Assembly (NCBI RefSeq): GCF_047730175.1
Contig: NZ_CP159833.1
Span: 496,001-560,000 of the forward strand
From: Marifrigoribacter sp047730175
Lineage (GTDB): Bacteria; Bacteroidota; Bacteroidia; Flavobacteriales; Flavobacteriaceae
Direction: 5' to 3'
DNA length: 64,000 nucleotides
Shown in pieces: positions 1-7,158 of the stretch. Made by a program: the position numbers and the translations under genes. Position 1 is the first letter of the stretch, and each line of letters begins with the position of its first letter. A model generated the notes under the pieces. The model worked only from the letters and a program-made list of their open reading frames with translations, was not told where the DNA came from and made no database searches.

Positions 1-1085
1 TCACTCTTAGAAAAATCCATCTGATTTAAATCTTGTAGTTGATTTTTAATTTCTTGAGGCATTTTTCCTAAAGAAGTAAGGTTGCGTAAATGTTCCCAAC
101 CATGTATATAATGCCAGTTGTTATCATACCAATAAAAACAAGCATCCACACCGTTTTCAGATAAAGCTTTATGTCCTTTTTTCGCTAAAGATTCAGAAGG
201 TAAAAAGAAATTCAAAAATGAATAACTTTCTACTCCTCCTTCAGGTACACGTCTAAAAGTAATTCCTTCAACTTGCTCTAAAGCAGTTCTCATAATCGTA
301 TAGTTTCTTTTCTGAATCTCAAGAATTGCATCTAACTTTTGTAATTGTGCTACACCTACTGCTGCATTTAATTCAGAAATTCTAAAATTATATCCTAAAG
401 TAGGATGTGTTTCTGCACCTCGATCATTTCCATGATGGTCATGTCCATGATCTTGGTATTGATCGGCATTAATTGCATAGTCAGAGTTATTTGTAATTAC
501 CCCTCCTCCTTCACCACAGGTAATCGTCTTTACATAATCGAAAGAGAAACAACCTAAATCACCAATACTTCCTAATGGCTTCCCATTATAGGTTCCACCT
601 AAGGCTTGACAAGCATCTTCTAATAAAATTAAATTATGGCGCTCACAAATCGTTTTTAACGCGTTTAAATCGGCCATAGAACCACACATATGCACAGGCA
701 TTACACAGCGAGTTTTAGGTGTAATTGCAGATTCTACAGCACTTGGGCTTAGGGTTAATGTATCATCAACATCAACTAAAACAGGCACAGCTCCGATCAT
801 CATAATCGACTCAAAACTAGCAACAAATGTAAACGTAGGCATAATCACCTCATCCCCTGCTCCTATTCCTGCGGAAGCTAATGCGATGGTTAATGCTGAA
901 GTCCCACTAGATACCAATTGACAATATTTAGATTCCATACGGGCTGCAAATTGAGTTTCAAACTCTTTTGCTTTCCAATGGTTATTTCGCATTCCATCAA
1001 ATCCATAACGCATTAAAACACCTGTTTCTAATACATCATTTACTTGTTTACGTTCTTCTTCTCCAAATATTTCAAATCCTGGCAT
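1..1085 (-). CDS. DegT/DnrJ/EryC1/StrS aminotransferase, 3' end outside window
   Basis: PLP-dependent sugar aminotransferase of the kind that converts nucleotide-linked keto-sugars to amino-sugars for surface glycans. Reading the minus strand from the ATG at 1085 gives MPGFEIFGEEERKQV, then an MRYGF segment, the SGTSAL phosphate-binding turn, LLEDACQALGG, and the PLP-lysine region FDYVKTITCGEGGG with Lys186 as the predicted Schiff-base residue. These are hallmarks of fold-type I DegT enzymes. About 361 codons are present and the frame is still open at base 1, so the C-terminus is missing. The next gene is on the opposite strand. Substrate cannot be told; the FdtA-like cupin near 61.5 kb would be a plausible pathway partner only if the sugar clusters are functionally linked. 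Family assignment is firm. Confidence 0.93.
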   Translation of the reverse strand, partial: MPGFEIFGEEERKQVNDVLETGVLMRYGFDGMRNNHWKAKEFETQFAARMESKYCQLVSSGTSALTIALASAGIGAGDEVIMPTFTFVASFESIMMIGAVPVLVDVDDTLTLSPSAVESAITPKTRCVMPVHMCGSMADLNALKTICERHNLILLEDACQALGGTYNGKPLGSIGDLGCFSFDYVKTITCGEGGGVITNNSDYAINADQYQDHGHDHHGNDRGAETHPTLGYNFRISELNAAVGVAQLQKLDAILEIQKRNYTIMRTALEQVEGITFRRVPEGGVESYSFLNFFLPSESLAKKGHKALSENGVDACFYWYDNNWHYIHGWEHLRNLTSLGKMPQEIKNQLQDLNQMDFSKS

Positions 1086-1309
1086 AAGTATATAATTTGT
1101 TTTTACATCTATTTTCAAGATGAAGTGCAAAGGTAAGGGTTGCGTTTTTTATAAGAAAGAATCTTGAATATATTTAATCATCCATATTTCAACCCATTCC
1201 TTATCTTTGGACTATTACAATTTTAAAAATAAAACAAATATACGTGCCCCAGTTTCAGGTGATGATATAATGGTTCTGTTCAAGTTCAATAAAACAAACA
1301 AATAATACC

Positions 1310-1951
1310 TTGGAAGATAAATACAAAATAACACATGATTCATATAATAGATTAGCAAAAGCATATGAAGAAAAATTCATGGAAAATCCTTTATACATTG
1401 ACTCATACGATGATTTTTGCCGCTTTGTAACAAAGAAGAATGCAACAATTTTTGATATCGCTTGTGGCCCAGGAAACATTTCAAAATATCTATTAAATAA
1501 ACGTCCAGATTATCAAATTTTTGGAATTGATGTAGCTCCCAATATGATTAAATTGGCTAAAAAAAATAATCCCACAGCCGAATTTCAAACCATGGATTGT
1601 AGAGATATTAATACAGTTAACAAACAATTTGATGCAGCGATATGCGGATTTGGTTTGCCTTATATTTCGAAAGAAGATGCCATTGATTTAATAGCAAATG
1701 TTTCAAAATTAATTTCGAAAGGCGGGTATCTCTATCTAAGTACCATGGAAAATGACTATGAAAAATCTGGTGTTACAAAATCAAGTTCTTCCGAAGATAT
1801 GGCATATATTTATTATCATTCTTTCGATTATTTACAATCAGCATTGAATGATAATGAACTTTCAATTGTTGACTTTTTTAGAAAAGACTATCCTGAACAA
1901 GATGGAACTAACACCATTGATTTATTTATAATTGCTCAAAAGAATTTGTAA
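1310..1951 (+). CDS. Class I SAM-dependent methyltransferase
   Basis: 213-residue cytosolic methyltransferase. Motif I is visible as IFDIACGPGN (residues about 46-55), followed by the acidic motif II region FGIDVAPNMIKLAKK and a post-motif FDAAICGFGLPYI. This is the usual Rossmann order for a methyltransferase 11/25-type enzyme. The start is TTG at 1310: in-frame sequence upstream reaches a TAA at 1268 without any ATG, so either TTG is used or translation starts at a later Met. The gene stands alone, divergent from the DegT gene with about 220 bp of AT-rich DNA between. The methyl acceptor cannot be predicted. Confidence 0.85.
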   Translation: MEDKYKITHDSYNRLAKAYEEKFMENPLYIDSYDDFCRFVTKKNATIFDIACGPGNISKYLLNKRPDYQIFGIDVAPNMIKLAKKNNPTAEFQTMDCRDINTVNKQFDAAICGFGLPYISKEDAIDLIANVSKLISKGGYLYLSTMENDYEKSGVTKSSSSEDMAYIYYHSFDYLQSALNDNELSIVDFFRKDYPEQDGTNTIDLFIIAQKNL

Positions 1952-2038
1952 TTTGAATCAAAAAACTTTTGTAAATTGAACAAAAATCAATCATCCGATT
2001 TTAAAAAAAAAATGCACCATTAATTGAAACAATTGATC

Positions 2039-2422
2039 ATGAAAAATTTTCTTTTTTTAGCCTGCCTCCTATTTACTTTCTCTGTAAATGCACAAGCACC
2101 ACAAGTAACTGAATCTGACTTAATAGGTTGCTGGACCGACTCAAAAGAAGAAGGTACTAACGAACTTAGTATATATCGTCCTTGTACCAACAATAATGAC
2201 ACAATTGACTTGTATCGTTTCTCTTTTCAATTAAAAGAAAACGGACAATGCACCTATCATTCCGCAGTGGCTAAATCTTCTAATAAAATGATCAATGGCA
2301 CTTGGACTTATGATACTGAAAAAGTGACCCTTCATATTTTTAATGAAGACGGGAGACAAGTGACTCAGCTTACCATAAAAGAGTATGCTTCAGGTCTATT
2401 AAAATTTAGTAAAGAATACTAA
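2039..2422 (+). CDS. Small secreted lipocalin-like protein
   Basis: 127-residue exported protein. I start it at the ATG at 2039 because this gives a clean signal peptide (MKNFLFLACLLFTFSVNAQA); an upstream in-frame TTG at 2024 would only add five residues. The mature part contains LIGCWTDSKEE near the N-terminus and MINGTWTYDTEKVTLHI later, the 'G-x-W' strand pattern of small lipocalin-like beta-barrel proteins common in Bacteroidota. The GNAT gene starts 1 nt after its stop, so the two are probably cotranscribed. Function unknown. Confidence 0.75.
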   Translation: MKNFLFLACLLFTFSVNAQAPQVTESDLIGCWTDSKEEGTNELSIYRPCTNNNDTIDLYRFSFQLKENGQCTYHSAVAKSSNKMINGTWTYDTEKVTLHIFNEDGRQVTQLTIKEYASGLLKFSKEY

Positions 2423-2423
2423 C

Positions 2424-3008
2424 ATGTGGTTAAGTGAAGTGACACTTGAAGGCAAGGAAGTTCACCTCGTTCCTTTAAGAAAAAATCATCGTGAAGGTTT
2501 ATTAAAAGCGGCTAGTGATGGTGATTTATCAAAGTTGTGGTATACCTCGGTTCCTTCCGAAGAAACAATCGATGCTTACTTTCAATATGCATTCAATGAA
2601 CAAAATGAAGGTCATGCATTGCCCTTTACAATCATAGATAAAAAAACAAATACCATTATTGGATCTACCCGATTTTGCAATGTAACCTCAACCCATAAAA
2701 GGGTGGAAATTGGATATACTTGGTATGCAAAATCATTCCAAAGAACAGCTAAAAATACAGAAACAAAGTTATTACTTCTCAGCTATGCGTTCGAAACATT
2801 ACAATGTATTGCAGTAGAGTTTAGAACCCACCACGAAAACAAAGCCTCTCAAAATGCCATAACTCGATTAGGTGCCCAGCAAGATGGTATTTTAAGGCAG
2901 CATCAACAATTACAAGATGGTTCGTATCGAGATACTGTGGTGTATTCGATTTTAAATAATGAATGGAACACCGTAAAACAACAGTTAGAAATTCGCCTCA
3001 ACCACTAA
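2424..3008 (+). CDS. GNAT N-acetyltransferase (RimJ/RimL type)
   Basis: 194-residue acetyltransferase. The N-terminal VTLEGKEVHLVPLRKNHREGL and central TIIGSTRFCNVTSTHKRVEIG segments, followed by VEFRTHHENKASQNAI and LGAQQDGIL, match the RimJ/RimL ('Acetyltransf_3') subgroup, which modifies ribosomal protein N-termini or small amines. The pyrophosphate-binding R/Q-x-x-G-x-G/A loop is degenerate here (SFQRTAKNTETKLL), which fits this subgroup. It starts 1 nt after the preceding stop and is followed closely by the DUF6122 gene, suggesting one transcript. Confidence 0.88.
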   Translation: MWLSEVTLEGKEVHLVPLRKNHREGLLKAASDGDLSKLWYTSVPSEETIDAYFQYAFNEQNEGHALPFTIIDKKTNTIIGSTRFCNVTSTHKRVEIGYTWYAKSFQRTAKNTETKLLLLSYAFETLQCIAVEFRTHHENKASQNAITRLGAQQDGILRQHQQLQDGSYRDTVVYSILNNEWNTVKQQLEIRLNH

Positions 3009-3018
3009 GTAATTGCTC

Positions 3019-3330
3019 ATGCTCCAAACAATTACACATTATAGCCTGCATCTTTTAGTACCAGGGATCATAGCATACCTTTTTTTTAGGTCGAACTGGA
3101 AAAGAGCATGGCTCATTATGCTTGCTACGATGCTAATCGACTTAGATCATCTTTTGGCAGACCCTATCTTTTCTGCTACGCGTTGCAGTATAAATTTTCA
3201 TCCATTACATAGTTATTGGGCAATTGCAGTGTATGTATTGTTGGCATATTTTAAAAAGAGCAGAATTATCGCTGTCGGACTTGTACTTCATATTATTACA
3301 GATAGCATTGATTGTTTATGGATGCGATAA
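3019..3330 (+). CDS. DUF6122-type small membrane protein
   Basis: 103-residue inner-membrane protein beginning MLQTITHYSLHLLVPGIIAYLFF. The ATG at 3019 is preferred over the TTG at 3013. Two or three hydrophobic helices surround conserved polar sites: LIDLDHLLADP and INFHPLHSYW, plus HIITDSIDCLW at the end. Acidic/His clusters in membrane helices recall the YdjM-type metal-dependent hydrolase superfamily, to which DUF6122 proteins look related. From codon 36 onward the gene is duplicated at 17331-17543, where the N-terminal third is missing. A partner function cannot be named. Confidence 0.8.
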   Translation: MLQTITHYSLHLLVPGIIAYLFFRSNWKRAWLIMLATMLIDLDHLLADPIFSATRCSINFHPLHSYWAIAVYVLLAYFKKSRIIAVGLVLHIITDSIDCLWMR

Positions 3331-3429
3331 TTTACAGTGCAGGAAAACAAGCAGGGAATGCAATTGGTATTAGACTCAGATTGCCTGGTTTATTTTTATA
3401 AAGAAAAAGGCTTGAGATTTATAAAATAA
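3331..3429 (+). other. Conserved 33-codon open tail after the DUF6122 stop
   Basis: Immediately after the TAA of the DUF6122 gene the same frame stays open for 32 residues, ending in YFYKEKGLRFIK then TAA. The duplicate at 17544-17642 has the same TAA and the same open tail with only a Cys-Leu to Phe-Met change. It could be a translated remnant, a short gene from the ATG at 3358, or simply conserved 3' sequence. No family is recognised. Confidence 0.3.
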
Positions 3430-3470
3430 TTAAGTTATTTGTAATTAACAAAAACTTAAAACTTAAAATC

Positions 3471-3893
3471 ATGAATTACATTAAATTACCTTCAGCGCTT
3501 ATCTTATGTCTTTTACTAGTATTTACCTCTTGTAGTAGTGATGATGATGGAGATAGTAGTTCTACAACTTCATCTTTATTAATTGGCAGTTGGCTACAGA
3601 CTTCAAGTACCTTTAACGGAGAAGATGAAGAATTGGATGAATGCGATTTATTATACAGCTTGGTTTTTACTAGTACGCAAATAACCTCTACGGGTTATTA
3701 TGGTGATGAATGTGCTATAATTGAAGAATCTACTGAAACATATTCAATAGATGGAAATATAATAAGTATTACGAGTGAAAATGAAACCGATACTATCGAA
3801 GCCGAAATACTAACCCTTAATGATACGACGCTTACCTTTAAAAATGTGGATGAAGCTGATGATGAATACACAATTACGTTTACAAGACAGTAA
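3471..3893 (+). CDS. Lipocalin-like lipoprotein, copy A
   Basis: 140-residue surface or periplasmic lipoprotein. The signal peptide ends in a lipobox (VFTSC), followed by the typical Bacteroidota Ser/Asp linker SSDDDGDSSS, which may act as a lipoprotein export signal. The body starts LLIGSWLQTSSTFNG, the lipocalin-like first strand, and continues as alternating beta strands rich in Thr and acidic residues. A close paralogue lies at 17684-18097. The two differ mainly at surface-type residues, and copy A has three extra residues (EAE region). A strong hairpin terminator follows. Ligand unknown. Confidence 0.85.
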   Translation: MNYIKLPSALILCLLLVFTSCSSDDDGDSSSTTSSLLIGSWLQTSSTFNGEDEELDECDLLYSLVFTSTQITSTGYYGDECAIIEESTETYSIDGNIISITSENETDTIEAEILTLNDTTLTFKNVDEADDEYTITFTRQ

Positions 3894-3931
3894 GACTTAA
3901 AGCTTACCTTATATTATAATTATTTTTTTTA

Positions 3932-3960
3932 AAATCCCCAATTTGATTGGGGATTTTTTT
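3932..3960 (+). terminator. Rho-independent terminator of lipoprotein copy A
   Basis: Perfect stem AATCCCCAA / TTGGGGATT with a five-base loop, followed by a T run. It is conserved in copy B at 18135-18164. Confidence 0.85.
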
Positions 3961-4198
3961 TATGCTGAACTTAAATCTTTTTAAAACGTTTTTTTAAACC
4001 ACACTTCGTTTCCACTATATTTTTTTTACCATCCTGATACCTAACAAGAACCCACATACACCTAACAAATAGAGCCTTAAAGCATATATTTTTGTAGAGT
4101 TATTATGTTTTTACTATATTTATAATTCCTTTCTATAGCACCCCGTGCTAAAAACCCCCTAGTTTAAAATAATGAATTTTAATTTTTAAACTAAATAT
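3961..4198. other. Conserved leader between terminator and small gene
   Basis: AT-rich non-coding DNA nearly identical to 18165-18402. It contains TATTTTTG at about 4086, close to the Bacteroidota -7 consensus TAnnTTTG, and a conserved CACCCC-type block about 50 bases before the gene. It probably carries the promoter of the downstream small gene in both copies. Confidence 0.45.
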
Positions 4199-4432
4199 GT
4201 GTCAAATTTAACTAAAAACAGAATCAACCGGATTCTAGATGAAACAGCCATGACTAACGCATTGGCTGCAATTACCAACCTAGCCGCACAACTCCCCGAA
4301 CATTTTAGCAGTGATGCACCCATATATACCACTAAGGATGAATTAATTGAAAGCTTGCAAGAAGAAAACAAGCAGTTAACAACCCAAGTTACCACCTTAC
4401 AATCTGTACTAAACTCCCCACAAAAAAACTAA
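4199..4432 (+). CDS. Chimeric small protein (N-terminus of the 162-aa protein fused to the regulator C-terminus)
   Basis: 77 residues. Residues 1-26 (MSNLTKNRINRILDETAM...) match the start of the 162-residue protein encoded at 18403. Residues 28-77 (AAQLPEHFSSDA, then a coiled coil with EENKQL) match the C-terminus of the regulator at 19159-19518 (AAELPAHFSSDA ... DENKLL). The junction lies near 4282 and keeps frame. It lacks both the body of the first protein and the helix-turn-helix of the second. The start is GTG, whereas copy B has ATG at this spot; an overlapping ATG at 4197 reads only four codons. It is probably a decaying relic of a deletion, but a short coiled-coil peptide could still be made and might pair with the regulator. 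Confidence 0.6.
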   Translation: MSNLTKNRINRILDETAMTNALAAITNLAAQLPEHFSSDAPIYTTKDELIESLQEENKQLTTQVTTLQSVLNSPQKN

Positions 4433-4476
4433 GATTATTTAAATACCTACATGTATTTTTTGTATCTTTAACTTCT

Positions 4477-4521
4477 ATCCCCACTCCTATTTGCCTTTGG
4501 CGAACGGTGTGGGGATTTTAA
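4477..4521 (+). terminator. Hairpin terminator after the chimeric gene
   Basis: Stem ATCCCCAC (4477-4484) pairs with GTGGGGAT (4509-4516) across a 24-base loop and is followed by TTTAATT. Confidence 0.6.
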
Positions 4522-4540
4522 TTAGATAAAAATGCACAAA

Positions 4541-4608
4541 AAGTATGTATATCTAGTAACACAAGCCGATAAACGAGTATAAACATAACGATATAACAAG
4601 TTGGCAAC
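4541..4608 (+). other. Left boundary of the gene-cassette array
   Basis: GTTGGCAAC at 4600-4608 is the 5' end of cassette 1; its reverse complement GTTGCCAAC is at 5264-5272. The sequence just before it (AGCCGATAAACG ... GATATAAC) resembles 19567-19600 in copy B (AGCCGGTAAACG ... TATATAAC), where no cassette follows. So the cassette array appears to begin at the point where similarity to the empty copy B stops. A full left half-palindrome is not visible here. Confidence 0.5.
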
Positions 4609-4618
4609 AAGCTGAAAA

Positions 4619-5257
4619 ATGAAAGTCAAGTTACTTTTGGTATTTATTTGCACAATAGCTATTTCTTGTTCAGTCAAGAAAGAAGTTTCAAGATTCTATG
4701 GAAAAGATTATACTCAAATTCTATTAAAACCTGATAAAACCTTTGAATATAGAACCTATTTAGGTGTTGGCGGAGAAGTAAAAAGAATAGGAGGTTGGAG
4801 TGAACACAAAGGAGATACTATTTTCCTGAACACTTATAATCAGCCGAAAAATAAAGCAACGACTTATAAAGGAATTATAAATCCTGATTTGAAAAACAAA
4901 GTAATAATTTCAATTAGAGATTTTGAGCTAAAACTCGGACTTTCAACTGTTGAAATCAATGATGGAGAAATGATAAAATCAGCAGATGAAAATGGAACTG
5001 TGGAATTTGCAGTTGACCAGATATATAACATTACCTATTATTATCTAGGAGCGATTAACGAAAAAATAAAAATATCTAATCCGAAATTTAATGAAATTGA
5101 TATTTTAATTCGTGATTTGGATTTAGAAATAGTTCCGAATTATTTTACTGATATGCCAATTGTAGTAACAAACCGAAAAGTAGTTTTTTATCCGAATGAT
5201 ATTGAAAAAAGGTTTGAAAGGAAAAGAGCGAGTATTAAAAGAAAACAATGGAATTAA
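4619..5257 (+). CDS. Putative lipoprotein (cassette 1)
   Basis: 212-residue protein with a signal peptide and lipobox (IAISC), so probably a lipid-anchored envelope protein. The mature part opens with KDYTQILLKPDKTFEYRTY and a GGWSEHKGDTIFL segment, typical of small beta-barrel 'copy of lipocalin' lipoproteins, then a second beta-rich half. The C-terminus is strongly basic. No family is named with confidence. It is the only gene of cassette 1, whose ends GTTGGCAAC and GTTGCCAAC are exact reverse complements, and its ATG lies 10 bases after the left core. Confidence 0.75.
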   Translation: MKVKLLLVFICTIAISCSVKKEVSRFYGKDYTQILLKPDKTFEYRTYLGVGGEVKRIGGWSEHKGDTIFLNTYNQPKNKATTYKGIINPDLKNKVIISIRDFELKLGLSTVEINDGEMIKSADENGTVEFAVDQIYNITYYYLGAINEKIKISNPKFNEIDILIRDLDLEIVPNYFTDMPIVVTNRKVVFYPNDIEKRFERKRASIKRKQWN

Positions 5258-5263
5258 AAGCCA

Positions 5264-5480
5264 GTTGCCAACAACGTATAACGTAAATGGCTAAATAATT
5301 AGTTGTTTTAAAAATTAGAACATATAATTAACTAAATTTAAAATCGGAATAAAACGTAAAGCGGCTTTCCAACGCTCATCTGATTCGCACGCTGCGCTGC
5401 CAACATTTGCTGCGCAAATTTACTCTTGCGAATCACAGGCCACCAAACGCCACTTTCGTTATACAAAACCGTTAGGCAAC
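5264..5480 (+). repeat. attC-like site 1 (end of cassette 1, start of cassette 2)
   Basis: Imperfect palindrome of about 217 bp. The left arm GTTGCCAACAACGTATAACG (5264-5283) pairs with a right arm ending CGTTATACAAAACCGTTAGG before CAAC at 5480. The right core GTTAGGC (5471-5477) fits the integron core consensus GTTRRRY exactly. The interior contains secondary inverted repeats around ACGCTGCGCTGCC. It has the general build of an integron attC site, though the inner stems differ from Vibrio repeats. Confidence 0.7.
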
Positions 5481-5494
5481 ATTTAAAGAAACCA

Positions 5495-6253
5495 ATGAAA
5501 TATTTAAGAGATTCATTTATAAAATTTAAAAAAGACGCCCTTTCGAAGGCTTTTTACGACTCGATTAAATATTTATTTTTTTCAGTTATTCTAGTAATAA
5601 TTTTAAAATATATTCCAGTCGTAAAGGAATGGCTTAAAGTAGAATTTACTTTAACAATATGGTTAATCGTATTAGTTTCACTATTACTTATTACGGCTAG
5701 TTTTTTACTTTCGATTTACTTGTTTAACAAAAAATTAAAATTAATACAAACTGAAAACCAGATAGATGATTTGACAGGTTTAAAAAATCACAAAGCACTA
5801 GAATTAGAACTTGTCAGAATAGAAAATGAGAGAAATACAAAAGACGAACCTATTTCTTTAATTCTAATTGATGTTGATGATTTTAAAAAATTTAATGACG
5901 AAAACAGTTATGAAATAGCTGATAGCATTTTGTCAAAACTAGGCAACTTATTAAATAAAGATGGTCGAATAACAGATGAAACTTTTAGATACTTTATGAG
6001 AGGAGATGAATTTTTAATTGTAGCAAAAGAAACTACTATTTCAAATGCTCAACTTGCTTCTGAACGTAAGAGAAAATTAATTGAAGATTCAACATTTAGA
6101 ATTGACAACAACAGCTTTAACCTTACTGTTTCTTGTGGAGTAACAGAGTTTAACATTGGAGAAACAAAAGAAATAGTTATTGAGAGATTAAATCAAGCCT
6201 TGCAAAAAGCGAAAAAGAAAACTGGAAAAAACAACACCGAAATTATTATTTGA
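5495..6253 (+). CDS. Membrane-anchored GGDEF-domain protein (cassette 2)
   Basis: 252 residues from the ATG at 5495; an in-frame ATG at 5426 lies inside the attC palindrome and is less likely. Two membrane helices (about residues 25-45 and 57-82) precede a cytosolic GGDEF domain with DDLTGLKNHKALE, the metal site LIDVDDFKKFND, the signature RGDEF at residues 169-173 (Arg in place of the first Gly), and LTVSCGVTEF. Key Asp/Glu residues are kept, so cyclase activity making c-di-GMP or a related dinucleotide is plausible; [A/S/R]GDEF variants are known to be active in some proteins. No clear RxxD inhibitory site is seen. It lies 4 bp before a CD-NTase gene in the same cassette, pointing to a role in cyclic-nucleotide defence rather than general signalling. 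Confidence 0.85.
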   Translation: MKYLRDSFIKFKKDALSKAFYDSIKYLFFSVILVIILKYIPVVKEWLKVEFTLTIWLIVLVSLLLITASFLLSIYLFNKKLKLIQTENQIDDLTGLKNHKALELELVRIENERNTKDEPISLILIDVDDFKKFNDENSYEIADSILSKLGNLLNKDGRITDETFRYFMRGDEFLIVAKETTISNAQLASERKRKLIEDSTFRIDNNSFNLTVSCGVTEFNIGETKEIVIERLNQALQKAKKKTGKNNTEIII

Positions 6254-6257
6254 TTGT

Positions 6258-7148
6258 ATGGCAAAATTAACAGAAGACCAATTAACAAGCTACACTAAAC
6301 CACCAAGTAAAACTGAAGAAACTAAACTTAAAAATTCAGAATCTAGTGTTAGAGATGCAATAAGCTCAAATGAAAAATTAAAGAAAAAATCAACTGAAAC
6401 ATTCGGACAAGGTTCTTACGCCAATAATACCAATGTAAGACTTAATAGTGATATTGATATAAATGTTTGTTATACAGGTGGTTTCTATTACACTCTTCCA
6501 AAAGAAAAAACAAAAGAGGAACTTGGTCTTACCAATCCAGCTACATATACTTATACAGAATTTAAAGATGATGTCGAACAAGCATTAGTCGATAAATTTG
6601 GAAGGTCTGATGTAAAACGTAATGACAAGTGTATTACAATCGTTGCTAGTTCTACAAGAATTGAAACAGATGTTGTTCCAACTTGGGAGTATCGTAGATT
6701 TAAAAATAACGGAGGTTATACGGCTGGCACAAAATTTAGAACAGACAAAAGCAAATGGATAGAGAATTTCCCAAAACAACATATTGCAAATGGTATAGAC
6801 AAAAATTCTAAAACTTCAAGAAGATTTAAAAGACTTACCAGACTTCATCGGAAGTTGCGTTATAAAATGATAGATGATGGAGAAAATGTAAGCGATAACA
6901 TTACTTCTTTTCTTTTAGAATGTTTGGTTTGGAATACACCAAATAGAATTATGAATGATTATGATACTTGGGAGGAAAGACTTAAAGAATCAATTAGATA
7001 CATTTATCAGAACACAAAAGAACAAGCTGACTGCAAAGAATGGGGAGAAGTTTCAGAATTATTTTATCTTTTCCATTCAGAAAGAAAATGGTCTTATTCA
7101 GATGTAAATAATTATATGCAAGAATTATGGGATTATTTGGAATACTAA
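6258..7148 (+). CDS. CD-NTase (cGAS/DncV-like nucleotidyltransferase) of a CBASS-type system
   Basis: 296 residues. The nucleotidyltransferase signature is plain: GSYANNTNV (residues 52-60) followed by SDIDINV with metal-binding Asp65 and Asp67, and the third acidic residue in RIETDVVP (Asp138). A helical C-terminal half follows (RRFKRLTRLHRKLRYKM, DNITSFLLECLVWNTP), as in bacterial SMODS enzymes. CD-NTases make cyclic di- or trinucleotides on phage infection and these switch on a paired effector. The next gene, 10 bp downstream, is a Cap15-type effector, which supports type I CBASS. The clade is not assigned. No Cap2/Cap3, HORMA or TRIP13 genes are present. Confidence 0.9.
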   Translation: MAKLTEDQLTSYTKPPSKTEETKLKNSESSVRDAISSNEKLKKKSTETFGQGSYANNTNVRLNSDIDINVCYTGGFYYTLPKEKTKEELGLTNPATYTYTEFKDDVEQALVDKFGRSDVKRNDKCITIVASSTRIETDVVPTWEYRRFKNNGGYTAGTKFRTDKSKWIENFPKQHIANGIDKNSKTSRRFKRLTRLHRKLRYKMIDDGENVSDNITSFLLECLVWNTPNRIMNDYDTWEERLKESIRYIYQNTKEQADCKEWGEVSELFYLFHSERKWSYSDVNNYMQELWDYLEY

Positions 7149-7158
7149 CACTCAAAAT

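Larger units (their letters stand above)
3118..4290 (+). repeat. Segmental duplication, copy A (direct repeat of 17330-18490)
   Basis: About 1.15 kb that recurs in the same orientation at 17330-18490 with scattered substitutions and very few indels. It covers the last two thirds of the DUF6122 gene, a conserved short tail after it, a whole lipoprotein gene with its terminator, the leader, and the first ~25 codons of the next small gene. Similarity to the copy B series then resumes with the C-terminal part of the regulator gene at about 19370-19518. The gap is a deletion in copy A relative to copy B. Confidence 0.9.

Noticed and set aside
5495..6253. Naming the cassette-2 GGDEF protein a minimal CRISPR polymerase (mCpol)
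   Set aside because: It has the classic GGDEF motifs (DDLTGL, DVDDFK, RGDEF) and two membrane helices, so it reads as a diguanylate-cyclase-type protein; only the functional analogy is kept.
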